DNA from: a virus | Strand: one strand, 5' to 3' | DNA length: 49,973 nt | IMG/VR virus record: IMGVR_UViG_3300038558_000037 | Coordinates: 1 to 49,973 of that record | Shown here: in pieces, positions 16,888-24,184 of the stretch | How positions within the stretch are numbered: the stretch's first letter is position 1 | Layout of the letters: each line of letters opens with the position of its first letter | The notes under the pieces: generated by a model | Database searches by the model: none | The model's input: only the letters and a program-made list of their open reading frames with translations | What the model was told of the DNA's origin: nothing | Translations under genes and position numbers: made by a program

Positions 16888-17474
16888 CACTGGTGCAAGG
16901 GCCTATGGATGCTGTCGTGTCCCTGGCAACCGCCAAAGCGCGGCTCAGGGTGGATACCGGGGCCGACGACGATGTCATTAGCGCGATCATCGCTGCCGCT
17001 ACGCAGCGATTTGACGGCCGCGACGGCATCCTAGGGCGCGCGCTCCTGCCGCAGTCCTGGCGCCTCGATTTGCCCGCGTTCCCGGAGTCCATAGAGTTGC
17101 CCCTGCCGCCGTTGATCTTGGTGGAGAGCATCACCTATCTTGACACCGACTTTGTCGAGCAGACTGTTTCACCAACTATTTATCGGGTAATCAGTGGCGG
17201 CTTTGGTCGTAGTCGCATCCGGCTCGATGTTGATCAGACTTGGCCGACGTCGTCGGCTGGTGAGCCCGATACCGTGCGTGTTACGTTCCAGGCCGGCTAT
17301 CAGGATCTCCAGTCACCTGCGAATAATCCTGTGCCGGAACCGATCGTGCAAGCAATTCTGATGTTGGCGCAAAGCATGTATGACCGGCCTGGCCAAGAAA
17401 GCGTGCCCGACGTGGTCAGGGATTTGATATCGCCGTATCGCGTGGGCGTGTTCGGAGGTATCCATGGCACGTGA
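16875..17474 (+). CDS. Head-tail connector (gp6-like)
   Basis: This 199-residue protein matches the phage gp6-like connector family: VSLATAKARLRVDTGADDDVISAIIAAATQ near the N-terminus is the typical paired-helix start, SWRLDLPAFPESIELPLPPL the central beta part, and VRVTFQAGYQD with PEPIVQAILMLAQSMYDRP the C-terminal part. It docks under the portal. The GTG at 16875 is preceded by AGAGGTGG and is better placed than an upstream TTG at 16857. It overlaps the next gene by 11 bases. Confidence 0.88.
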   Translation: MGTLTLVQGPMDAVVSLATAKARLRVDTGADDDVISAIIAAATQRFDGRDGILGRALLPQSWRLDLPAFPESIELPLPPLILVESITYLDTDFVEQTVSPTIYRVISGGFGRSRIRLDVDQTWPTSSAGEPDTVRVTFQAGYQDLQSPANNPVPEPIVQAILMLAQSMYDRPGQESVPDVVRDLISPYRVGVFGGIHGT

Positions 17475-17811
17475 TCTCCCGCACGTGGGTCTCTTGGATC
17501 ACCGCGTCACAGTGCTGCGCGCTGTGGCCACTGTGAGCGACTATAACGAGCCGGTAGAGACGTTCAGTTCCTACATCACAGTGTGGATGCGGCGCATAGA
17601 TGTCAGCATGGGCGAAACCGTCAGGGCCGCCGAGGTGGGCGCCGATATTACCGCTCATTTTGTTGTGCGATATTCGCCGGAGGTTGCAACGGTGACGCCG
17701 AAAGACCGGCTACAGCTTGAGGATGGATTGTTGTACGACATCACGGGCGTGCGCGAGTTGGCGCGCAACCAGTGGCTCGAAATTCACGCAGTAGCGAGGG
17801 CGGATAGATGA
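17464..17811 (+). CDS. Head closure / head-tail adaptor
   Basis: This 115-residue protein fits the Phage_H_T_join (PF05521) family: LLDHRVTVLRAVATVSDYNEPVE, then WMRRIDVSMGETVRAAEVGA and the final DGLLYDITGVRELARNQWLE. It plugs the connector after packaging and forms the interface with the tail. It lies between gp6-like and gp10-like genes, the standard order, and shares an ATGA-type overlap with the gene downstream. Confidence 0.85.
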   Translation: MARDLPHVGLLDHRVTVLRAVATVSDYNEPVETFSSYITVWMRRIDVSMGETVRAAEVGADITAHFVVRYSPEVATVTPKDRLQLEDGLLYDITGVRELARNQWLEIHAVARADR

Positions 17812-18257
17812 CGGTCGTAACGGTTCATGTCGACGGTCTCGACGAAGTACAAACCACACTCCGTGAACTGCTGCCGGACCGGACAGCGCGGAACGTCATG
17901 AAGCGGGTATTAATGCAGGTCGCGCAGCCGGTTGCGACCACAGCTGAAGGATTGGCGCCGCGGCGGAGCGGTGAATTGAAGCGTAGGATTGGCACAGGAA
18001 CTAAACTTAGCCGGCGTCAGCGTGCGATGCACCGCAAGCGTGATCCGAATGACGTTGAGGTGTTTATCGGCGCCGATGCAATACCGCAAGCGCACCTGCG
18101 CGAGTATGGTGCTGACCACCATCCTGCACAACCGTTCATGCGGCCGGCCTGGGACATACACCAGCGGGCCGTGCTGGAAGGTATCAAGGGCGCAATGTGG
18201 CGTGAGATCGAGCGAGCTGCTGCACGGCTGGCACGGAAGAAAGCACGGGCTGGATGA
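17808..18257 (+). CDS. HK97 gp10-like neck/tail protein
   Basis: This 149-residue protein has the features of the HK97 gp10 (PF04883) family: VDGLDEVQTTLRELLPDRTAR at the start, VAQPVATTAEGLAPRRSGEL near residue 45, and VFIGADAIPQAHLREYGADH followed by QPFMRPAWD. Members act at the head-tail junction. It has a very basic C-terminus (RLARKKARAG) and a four-base overlap with the following gene. Confidence 0.87.
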   Translation: MTVVTVHVDGLDEVQTTLRELLPDRTARNVMKRVLMQVAQPVATTAEGLAPRRSGELKRRIGTGTKLSRRQRAMHRKRDPNDVEVFIGADAIPQAHLREYGADHHPAQPFMRPAWDIHQRAVLEGIKGAMWREIERAAARLARKKARAG

Positions 18258-18658
18258 GCGTTGAAGTCGCCATCATCGACTATTTACTCGCTGGTTCGGC
18301 TGTGGCCGCAATCATCGGTACTCGCATTTTTCCATTGACGCGTCCACAGGGTTCGGCGTTGCCTGCACTGACCGTGACTCGGATCTCCGGCGCCCCTGTT
18401 TATGCGTCCGATGGTGAAGCGGGATTACTCGACGCCCGGTTACAGATCGATTCATATGCGGAGACATATACAGCGGCTAAAGATTTGGCGGCGGCAGTGA
18501 CCAATAGATTGTCGGCAGTGCAAGATGTAGTACAGTCGGGTGTGACTTTAATTTATGTAATGCTGGATTCTGAGCAAGATTTACGTGAGGGCGGGTCAGG
18601 AGAATTCGAGTATTTATTTCGAGTGAGGCAGGATTTTATAGTGTGGTCGGATTTCTAG
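18254..18658 (+). CDS. Tail completion protein (DUF3168-like)
   Basis: This 134-residue protein resembles DUF3168: it opens VEVAIIDYLLAGSAVAAIIG, has RIFPLTRPQGSALPALTVTRISG and later DARLQIDSYAETYTAAKDLA, and ends with EYLFRVRQDFIVW. Such proteins cap the tail tube at its head end. It ends directly before the pentamer array, so the + strand operon is interrupted here until the tail tube gene at 20306. Confidence 0.85.
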   Translation: MSVEVAIIDYLLAGSAVAAIIGTRIFPLTRPQGSALPALTVTRISGAPVYASDGEAGLLDARLQIDSYAETYTAAKDLAAAVTNRLSAVQDVVQSGVTLIYVMLDSEQDLREGGSGEFEYLFRVRQDFIVWSDF

Positions 18659-18659
18659 T

Positions 18660-19010
18660 GTCGTATCGTGTCATAGCGTGTCGTGTGGTGCAGTGCAGTG
18701 ACGTGCTGTGACGTGGCGTGACGTGGCGTGTGGTGTGGTGGCGATAAATCTCATAAGCTCAATACCGGTGTCGTGTCGTGGTGTGCTGTGCAGTGCAGTG
18801 ACGTGCTGTGGCGTGACGTGGCGTGTGGTGTGGTGGCGATAAATCTCATAAGCTCAATACCGGTGTCGTGTCGTGGTGTGCTGTGGAGTGGAGTGACGTG
18901 CTGTGACGTGCCGTGGCGTGTGGTGTGGTGGCGATAAATCTCATAAGCTCAATACCGGTGTCGTGTCGTGGTGTGCTGTGGAGTGGAGTGACGTGGCGTG
19001 CGGTGCGGTG
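18660..19010 (+). repeat. NNGTG pentanucleotide array with 95-bp higher-order repeat
   Basis: About 70 consecutive pentamers, mostly NNGTG with variable first two bases, fill the gap between the DUF3168-like gene and the minus-strand cassette. Three identical 30-base inserts starting at 18741, 18836 and 18931 (each opening GCGATAAATC) recur at an exact 95-base spacing, which is 19 pentamers, so even the inserts keep the five-base phase. The period is not a multiple of three and there is no conserved frame, so it is not coding. A shorter array of the complementary unit CACNN lies at 20214-20268 on the far side of the cassette. Confidence 0.95.
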
Positions 19011-19418
19011 TCAACCTTTCGCCAGTTTGATAGCCCACTGGACTGCGTTTATGTGGGCAACGGAGCTGTTCAATTGCGCCTTTTCTTCCCGGCTTATTGA
19101 GGCATCATTCAAGAGCATGCTGGCTACGTGGTCTTCGGTACGGTCCGCTACTCTCCCGATCTTTGTTATTGCTGCGTCGACGATTACGATTCGACGCGAC
19201 AGCCGTTTGATGCCTTCGTTGCGGACAGTGCCGAATGCGTAGCCGTGACTTCTCTCCACCTCGCGGCGCGCGCGATACAGCAGATTCCGATCGCCGAGCA
19301 TGGCGTTGTTGATTTGATCGTACGGTAACACCTCATCCGGCTGTAGGCGTCGGAGTGCGGAGGCTATTGCCTCCACAGCCGCGACCTTCTCCGGGTTAGC
19401 GCTTCTTCGCCTGCTCAT
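19011..19418 (-). CDS. Hypothetical basic protein of the inverted cassette
   Basis: This 135-residue protein starts at ATG 19418, inside the end of the upstream minus-strand gene; an extended frame to 19517 lies within that gene. It is basic and helical: VEAIASALRRLQPDEVLPYD, DRNLLYRARREVERSHGYAF and TVRNEGIKRLS look like a compact winged-helix or helix-turn-helix DNA-binding region. I do not recognise a named family. The stop codon abuts the pentamer array. It runs against the structural operon, as accessory (moron) genes do, and could regulate the inverted-repeat promoter at 20015-20057. Confidence 0.6.
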   Translation of the reverse strand: MSRRRSANPEKVAAVEAIASALRRLQPDEVLPYDQINNAMLGDRNLLYRARREVERSHGYAFGTVRNEGIKRLSRRIVIVDAAITKIGRVADRTEDHVASMLLNDASISREEKAQLNSSVAHINAVQWAIKLAKG

Positions 19419-20004
19419 GCTGCACCGCCTTCCAGTCCAGTGAGGTGAGCGCGAACCGGCCATTATCGCCGCCATTGCAGGGCCGATATTGTCCGATGCC
19501 GACGAACATTCCGGCAATTTTGATGAATTCCTTCAACACATCCTCGAGGATGATCGGATCTAGAATGATGATATCAAAGGTGCATTCCCAGCCGGACGGG
19601 ATTTGAGGGAAGCGTCGCATGACGCGCTTTCCACTGCCGCGGATACCATCCGCGTTGGCGTAGACATCGATCGGGGTCGTGCCTGCCGGGGTGATTGGTT
19701 TCCCGTCACGCTTCAAAAGCAGTGGGCCTTCAACAGTGATGCCGGATTGAAATTTAGCCGTCCAAGTGGCTTTTCCCTGACCGGGGATCTGTCGCTTGCT
19801 ATATTTGGCGGCGGCTACCAAACATTGATGCATTCCAGCGCGGGGAATGATTACGTTACCATCCAGGACATGCAGTCGACTGAGATAAGTTCGCCGATCA
19901 TAGTCTTGCGGCAATTCACCTTTGTGCTTCGGTGTTTCATGGTAACGCGATTGCGTAAGGGCTGCGATACCCTTAATACTTACTGTTGCCGTGGTGATTT
20001 TCAT
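19396..20004 (-). CDS. Hypothetical protein of the inverted cassette
   Basis: This 202-residue protein begins at ATG 20004 (MKITTATVSIKGIAALTQSR); the frame opens further upstream to 20046 but that part is through operator-like repeats. The sequence has many short beta strands, a conserved-looking SRYHETPKHKGELPQDYDRR, KRVMRRFPQIPSGWECTFDI, and a glycine-rich end MFVGIGQYRPCNGGDNGRFA. The Gly-rich end faintly recalls the loop of RAMP-fold proteins, but this is too weak for a call. It overlaps the basic protein gene by 23 bases, so the two are made together. Confidence 0.6.
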   Translation of the reverse strand: MKITTATVSIKGIAALTQSRYHETPKHKGELPQDYDRRTYLSRLHVLDGNVIIPRAGMHQCLVAAAKYSKRQIPGQGKATWTAKFQSGITVEGPLLLKRDGKPITPAGTTPIDVYANADGIRGSGKRVMRRFPQIPSGWECTFDIIILDPIILEDVLKEFIKIAGMFVGIGQYRPCNGGDNGRFALTSLDWKAVQHEQAKKR

Positions 20005-20014
20005 GATGAGGCTT

Positions 20015-20057
20015 TCGGATGTGGCTTGACATCCGATGTCCGGCAAGTATATTGCCG
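20015..20057 (+). promoter_or_regulatory. Promoter overlapped by two inverted-repeat operators
   Basis: TTGACA at 20026-20031 and TATATT at 20048-20053 are spaced 16 bases apart, a good sigma-70 promoter reading right. The -35 lies within the perfect inverted repeat TCGGATGT-6-ACATCCGA (20015-20036), and the -10 within CGGCAA-5-TTGCCG (20041-20057). Both arms are palindromic enough to be dimeric repressor sites. The opposite strand has TATACT in the second repeat and may hold a weaker promoter for the cassette genes. Confidence 0.6.
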
Positions 20058-20059
20058 CA

Positions 20060-20122
20060 TCATCGGTTGTTGAGGCCGTTTGATTTTTCCAGCCCGCGGG
20101 AACGCCATTCCCGCGGGTTTTT
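20060..20122 (+). ncRNA. Candidate short RNA from promoter to terminator
   Basis: If the promoter at 20026-20053 is used, transcription would begin near 20060 and end at the hairpin terminator at 20093-20122, giving an RNA of about 60 bases with no credible reading frame. It would lie just upstream of the minus-strand cassette start. The alternative is that the terminator simply insulates the cassette from the tail operon. Confidence 0.3.
20093..20122 (+). terminator. Strong intrinsic terminator
   Basis: Ten-base arms CCCGCGGGAA and TTCCCGCGGG flank the loop CGCCA and are followed by five T. It reads right, ahead of the tail-tube promoter, and would stop read-through from the head operon. 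Confidence 0.85.
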
Positions 20123-20200
20123 CGTGTTTATGCTACTAATGTTCGATTGTCAAGCGCAAGCGGTGCTTCATTTTTGTGGTTTCTTTATACCTTTAACGCA

Positions 20201-20209
20201 TGTTATAAT
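20201..20209 (+). promoter_or_regulatory. Extended -10 promoter for tail genes
   Basis: TGTTATAAT is a perfect extended -10 element lying in a small inverted repeat CGCAT-6-ATGCG. The -35 region (TTCTTT) is poor, as is usual with extended -10 promoters. It lies between the terminator and the tail tube gene and could restart transcription of the tail operon. Confidence 0.5.
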
Positions 20210-20213
20210 GCGT

Positions 20214-20268
20214 CACTGCACGTCACAACACGGCACATCACGACATGACACGCCACAACATTGCATGT
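20214..20268 (+). repeat. CACNN pentamer array, complement of the NNGTG array
   Basis: Eleven consecutive pentamers of the form CACNN, with three CATNN variants, run immediately after the extended -10 element. On the other strand they read NNGTG, the unit of the larger array at 18660-19010. The two arrays therefore flank the minus-strand cassette as inverted copies. Confidence 0.85.
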
Positions 20269-20305
20269 TATTGTCTGTGCGAAGCTTCAATAGGAGATGC
20301 GGTAA

Positions 20306-20701
20306 ATGGCCGGACGGGTCGGAAGACAGGTGCGATTTTTCTTCGGCGGTGTGTCGCCGGCAGATGAGATCCTTGGTGTCCGTGAGAAGGGCATCGAACT
20401 CAATGGCGAACCGATCGACGTCACGAGCGACGAAGATTCGGGCGTGCGGATCTTGCTCGACAATACGTCGGCGCAGGATGAGGTTGGTATCAGCATCAGC
20501 GGCGTGACCAAGGATACAAGGCTCAAGGCCGCTTGGTTTGCCAACGAACGGACGCAGGCTTGTCGTCTGGAGTATCCGGCGGGATCGACAATCACGGGCA
20601 CATTTTATCTGAGCTCTTACACCGAGACCGAGCCTTACAACGATGCTTCGACTTTCGAGGCCACGCTGATGAGCTCCGGTACTGTTACTTATACAGCCTG
20701 A
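20306..20701 (+). CDS. Major tail tube protein
   Basis: This 131-residue protein has the size and pattern of a siphovirus tail tube subunit of the TP901-1/Phage_tail_2 type: GGVSPADEILGVREKGIELN, then PIDVTSDEDSGVRILL near residue 37, and TITGTFYLSSYTETEPYNDA followed by STFEATLMSSGTVTYT. It polymerises around the tape measure to form the tail tube. A strong TAGGAGATG site precedes the ATG. It is directly followed by the tail assembly chaperone gene, the standard order. Confidence 0.87.
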   Translation: MAGRVGRQVRFFFGGVSPADEILGVREKGIELNGEPIDVTSDEDSGVRILLDNTSAQDEVGISISGVTKDTRLKAAWFANERTQACRLEYPAGSTITGTFYLSSYTETEPYNDASTFEATLMSSGTVTYTA

Positions 20702-20702
20702 T

Positions 20703-21098
20703 ATGTTTGCACCTGTTGAATTGACATGGGCGGATCAGACCTATACTATCCCGCCCGATCGCGTGCTAGGGGCCGTGGCTGTAGTGGAGGAGCATCTCAC
20801 TATGGCCGAACTGGCGCAGGAGGCACAGACCGGGCGTATGCGGATTGCTCGTCTTTCACGCGCTTTCGGCGCGTTGCTGCGCTATGCCGGCGCGCGGATC
20901 TCAGACGATGAAGTCTATACCGGCATGTTTGAAGGTGGCCCTGGAACGATCAGAGATCGTATCATCGCTGGTGTGAATACTCTCATGGCACTGATGGTGC
21001 CGCCGGTAGTGGAGGCCGCGCCAAGGGGAAACGTATCCGCGGTCGTGGCGAAACCGTCAAGGCGCTCTACCAAGCGCTCGTCGGTTCGGGTAGGCTGA
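20703..21098 (+). CDS. Tail assembly chaperone, unshifted product
   Basis: This 131-residue protein is the G-type product of the tail chaperone pair. It begins FAPVELTWADQTYTIPPDRV and has AQEAQTGRMRIARLSRAFGA and LLRYAGARISDDEVYTGMF, typical of GTA/TAC-type chaperones in alphaproteobacterial phages. It starts two bases after the tail tube stop. Ribosomes that do not shift at 21026-21032 read on through a Ser/Arg-rich tail to the stop at 21096-21098. It helps the tape measure fold and recruits tail tube subunits. Confidence 0.85.
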   Translation: MFAPVELTWADQTYTIPPDRVLGAVAVVEEHLTMAELAQEAQTGRMRIARLSRAFGALLRYAGARISDDEVYTGMFEGGPGTIRDRIIAGVNTLMALMVPPVVEAAPRGNVSAVVAKPSRRSTKRSSVRVG

Positions 21099-21241
21099 CA
21101 CGTGATCAGTTCTGGGCATCGGATCCGCAGGAACTGTGGTGGTTGGTGGAGGCCGTAAAGCCGCCGAAGATGTATGGCCGCATGACTGAGGACGAGGTCG
21201 AAGAAATCTATCGGGAGGCATACGGCGGTGGCAACGGCTGA
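20703..21241 (+). CDS. Tail assembly chaperone, -1 frameshift product
   Basis: A -1 shift at GGGAAAC (21026-21032) would join the first 110 codons to a second frame that runs to the TGA at 21239-21241, giving a 179-residue GT-type protein. The second frame encodes ETVKALYQALVGSGRLTRD, then PQELWWLVEAVKPPKMYGRM and DEVEEIYREAYGGGNG, residues with clear conservation character, including the WWL motif, that have no start codon of their own at a suitable place. The tape measure gene starts inside its last 14 bases. Gene order and slippery site together make this a confident call. Confidence 0.85.
21026..21032 (+). promoter_or_regulatory. Programmed -1 frameshift slippery heptamer
   Basis: G GGA AAC in the zero frame fits X XXY YYZ exactly, so both tRNAs can re-pair at GGG AAA after a one-base slip. 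It lies in the overlap of the two chaperone frames, 66 bases before the zero-frame stop. Confidence 0.85.
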
Positions 21242-23321
21242 AATAGGTGCATTGCGTGTCACGCTGGCTATGAACGCCGGTGAATTCACTCGCGGTGCCC
21301 GCCAGGCTGAATCGACAATGGACAGCCTGTCATCACGTGCACGCAGCCTCGGAATGGCGCTCGGCGGTGCCTTCGTTGTCGGTCAATTCGCATCGTGGGC
21401 GACATCAGCACTGAAAGCGGCGGGAGACGCTGAAACGGCGTTTGCCACTGTCGAGGCGATCGTCAAGAGCACGGGCGGGGCCGCCGGGCTAACGACCGAG
21501 AAGCTTGTCGACATGGCGCAGCAGCTTAAAGCGCTGACCAATATCGACGATGACAAAATTTTGCGCGATGTGACGGCCAACCTGCTCACCTTCACCAACG
21601 TTGTCGGGCCGACGTTTCGTGAGGCGCAAGTCGCGGCGCTCAATCTATCCGCTGTGCTGCGTCAGGATCTGCAGTCGTCGACTATTCAGCTCGGTAAAGC
21701 GCTCAATGATCCGATCAAGGGCATCACCGCTCTACGGCGCGTCGGTGTCGCTTTTACAACGTCGCAGCGTGAGCAGATCAAAACGCTGATGGAATCGGGC
21801 GATATTCTCAAGGCCCAAGGAATCATCCTTAGGGAACTCGCAAAGGAATTTGGCGGAGCTGCGGAAGCTCAAGCAAAGACGATCGAGGGGCGACTGAACA
21901 AAGTTGTCGTAGCGTTTGGTGATGCGCTCGAGCAAGTCGGTAAAGCCATGGATCGCGCTGGCTTTGTCGATTTGGCAGAAGGCGTCAGTAACCTTGCTGG
22001 CAAATTTGGCGAGCTGTCGCCGCAAATGCAAACCATCATCGTTGTTACTGGCGCAGTAACTGCGGCACTCCTTGCCCTCGGCGCGGTCGTTGGTACCATA
22101 GCATTGATATTTGGCTCCCTTGCTCTCCCATTTGCTGCCGTGGCCGCCGCTATCGGTGTTGCTACTGGAACAATCATTGCATATTGGCAGGATATCAAAT
22201 CGGCCGCATCGAGTGTGGAAACCGCATTTTCTGATGTGTACCAAGCTGCTAGAACCTGGCTTGTCGATCAATTCTCGACGGCCACTGATGCCATGGTTTC
22301 GGTCGCCGATGGATTACAATCGCAACTCCAAATTATATGGAATAGGATCACGGGCGCGGTTGCACCTGTCGGGGCGGCGTTCGCCGGCATCTACGATGCC
22401 GCCAAACTGTGGCTTGAGAAAAACCTTGGCGCTGTTCTCGACGGCGTAAAGAGTGGGCTCGACGGCATATCCAATACTGTTATGTTTTTACGAAATCAAT
22501 TCAGCACGGCGCTAGAGGCAATCAGCCATGGTGCCCAACAAAGTTTTTCTGGAGTTTTAGATGCCAGTAAATCTACAAACGCAGGACTGATCACCGAGCA
22601 GGCCAAGTGGGCGGGAACCGTCGTGCAGATGGATACCGATCTTGCCGAAAAGCGGGCTGAAATACGCGTGCAGGCTGAGGCAGCTGAGGAAGCCGCGGCG
22701 GCAAAGGCGTTAGAGGCTCGTAAGAAAGCATTGGCTGAGCATGAAAAACTCGTCAAAGCTGGCATACATCTTGCTGACCAGGTGAGAACGCCGACCGAGG
22801 TCATGGTTGATCAGCAGAAGAAAATTCAGGCTGCATTCGACGCCGGCAAAATCTCTGCAGAACGCTACGGCGTTGCCATGCAAAATGCAGCGTACGTGAG
22901 CATGAACGCCTATGCCAACATGGCGTCAGGCATAGCGAGCAGTTTGCAGCAAGCTTTCAGCAAATCTAAAGCCGTCGCTATCGCGGTAGCACTGATCAAT
23001 ACCTATGAGTCAGTCACCAAGGCACTGGCCGCTTATCCGCCACCGTTCAATTATGTGGCCGCCGCGGCCGCGCTCGCCGCGGGCCTGGCGCAAGTTGCGA
23101 ATATTCGCAAGACGACGAAGGAAGGCGGCGGTGGAGGTGGGGGCAGCACTGCGGCTGCTGCGGTCAATCCAAATGCAGGTGGCGGCGCCGGCCAGGTTAG
23201 CCAGGTTCTGACGGTGCGCGGGCTTACATCCGGAACAACGATGAGCGGTGCATCGGTCCGCGAGTTGGCGCAACAGCTGCTTCAATATCAGCGCGATGGC
23301 GGACAGGTGGTGCTGCAATGA
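21228..23321 (+). CDS. Tail length tape measure protein
   Basis: This 697-residue protein sets tail length and is ejected with DNA. The start is GTG 21228 inside the chaperone end. The N-terminal part has AEIGALRVTLAMNAGEFTRG and QQLKALTNIDDDKILRDVTA. Two hydrophobic runs (AALLALGAVVGTIALIFG and LPFAAVAAAIGVATGTIIAY, near residues 280-325) are the usual membrane-active segments. A helical region with many Ala and Glu follows, and the end carries AVALINTYESVTKALAAYPP and a Gly-rich linker, both typical of this family. At 697 residues the tail would be roughly 100 nm, by the usual rule of about 1.5 angstrom per residue. Confidence 0.93.
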   Translation: MATAEIGALRVTLAMNAGEFTRGARQAESTMDSLSSRARSLGMALGGAFVVGQFASWATSALKAAGDAETAFATVEAIVKSTGGAAGLTTEKLVDMAQQLKALTNIDDDKILRDVTANLLTFTNVVGPTFREAQVAALNLSAVLRQDLQSSTIQLGKALNDPIKGITALRRVGVAFTTSQREQIKTLMESGDILKAQGIILRELAKEFGGAAEAQAKTIEGRLNKVVVAFGDALEQVGKAMDRAGFVDLAEGVSNLAGKFGELSPQMQTIIVVTGAVTAALLALGAVVGTIALIFGSLALPFAAVAAAIGVATGTIIAYWQDIKSAASSVETAFSDVYQAARTWLVDQFSTATDAMVSVADGLQSQLQIIWNRITGAVAPVGAAFAGIYDAAKLWLEKNLGAVLDGVKSGLDGISNTVMFLRNQFSTALEAISHGAQQSFSGVLDASKSTNAGLITEQAKWAGTVVQMDTDLAEKRAEIRVQAEAAEEAAAAKALEARKKALAEHEKLVKAGIHLADQVRTPTEVMVDQQKKIQAAFDAGKISAERYGVAMQNAAYVSMNAYANMASGIASSLQQAFSKSKAVAIAVALINTYESVTKALAAYPPPFNYVAAAAALAAGLAQVANIRKTTKEGGGGGGGSTAAAAVNPNAGGGAGQVSQVLTVRGLTSGTTMSGASVRELAQQLLQYQRDGGQVVLQ

Positions 23322-24157
23322 CCGGCGTTGTCATTTCTTCCAGTTTGACTGTGGTCGCTGGCGTAGATGGTTTGAATACCGATTCGCCAATCATTGGTTA
23401 TCAGAATTTGGTGACTTCTACCAACATCACTGCGACAACAGAGGACATCGATTTTCCCATCATCAATCTCGCAAATCCGGCAACGCATCTACGCTGGAAA
23501 TCAGGTGCGGGATCACCGAGCAGCGATGAATATATCACGGTGACACTCGATACGCCGGAACAGATCGACTATGTCGGGATCGCAGTCCACAACTTCGGTA
23601 CAAGCTCGGCGCCGGTATCCATCGAAGGTACGATCGAAGCGCCCGGCGGGTCTCCTGATCCGTGGTTCGAACTCATCACGCCTCATCTGCTGCCGGATGA
23701 CGGTCCGGTGATTTTTCGCTTCAATCCTCAATCGCTGCATTCAGTGCGTCTGCGCATCCAATCTGGTCAGGTGACACCGTATCTCGCGGTGATCTATGTC
23801 GGTGCTCTCCTCGTGCTGCAGCGTCGAATTTACGTCGGGCATACGCCAATCAAGTTAGGCCGGCGTCTCAGTATCGCCAATCATCGCAGTATCTCCGGCA
23901 ACTTCCTTGGTCGCATCGTGCTGAGCGAGAAGACCGGAACGAACATTGCGCTGAAAAATCTTACGCCTTCGTGGTATCGCAGTTATATGGATCCGTTTGT
24001 TGTTGCCGCACAGGAGATTCCATTCTTCTTCGCCTGGCGTCCTGGAAGCTACCCGAATGAAGCCGGATATTGTTGGTTAACTGATGATCCGGAACCGGTT
24101 AATCAATCCTCCAACGGTATGATGCAAATCAGTTTCGAGGTGGAGGGCGTGGTATGA
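23318..24157 (+). CDS. Distal tail / tail tip protein
   Basis: This 279-residue protein follows the tape measure with an ATGA overlap, the position of distal tail proteins. Residues 40-160 read like a jelly-roll or discoidin-type beta domain (FPIINLANPATHLRWKSG, EQIDYVGIAVHNFGTSSAPV, PQSLHSVRLRIQSGQVTPYL), and residues 165-279 hold IYVGHTPIKLGRRLSIANHR and a final QISFEVEGVV. It probably forms the ring that joins the tube to the hub. I recognise the type from context more than from sequence. Confidence 0.65.
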   Translation: MTGVVISSSLTVVAGVDGLNTDSPIIGYQNLVTSTNITATTEDIDFPIINLANPATHLRWKSGAGSPSSDEYITVTLDTPEQIDYVGIAVHNFGTSSAPVSIEGTIEAPGGSPDPWFELITPHLLPDDGPVIFRFNPQSLHSVRLRIQSGQVTPYLAVIYVGALLVLQRRIYVGHTPIKLGRRLSIANHRSISGNFLGRIVLSEKTGTNIALKNLTPSWYRSYMDPFVVAAQEIPFFFAWRPGSYPNEAGYCWLTDDPEPVNQSSNGMMQISFEVEGVV

Positions 24158-24184
24158 ACCATTGGTATGAGTCATTGGTATGAG
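24151..24184 (+). repeat. 13-base tandem repeat at a start codon
   Basis: CATTGGTATGAG occurs at 24160-24171 and 24173-24184, with a partial GGTATGA copy at 24151-24157 that contains the upstream stop. Each copy supplies an ATG but only the last (24180) opens a long frame; the first two open frames of under 12 codons. Confidence 0.85.

Noticed and set aside
18660-19010. CRISPR-like array
   Set aside because: The 95-base period and the identical 30-base inserts superficially suggest repeats and spacers, but the intervening sequence is itself a pentamer array and no cas genes exist.
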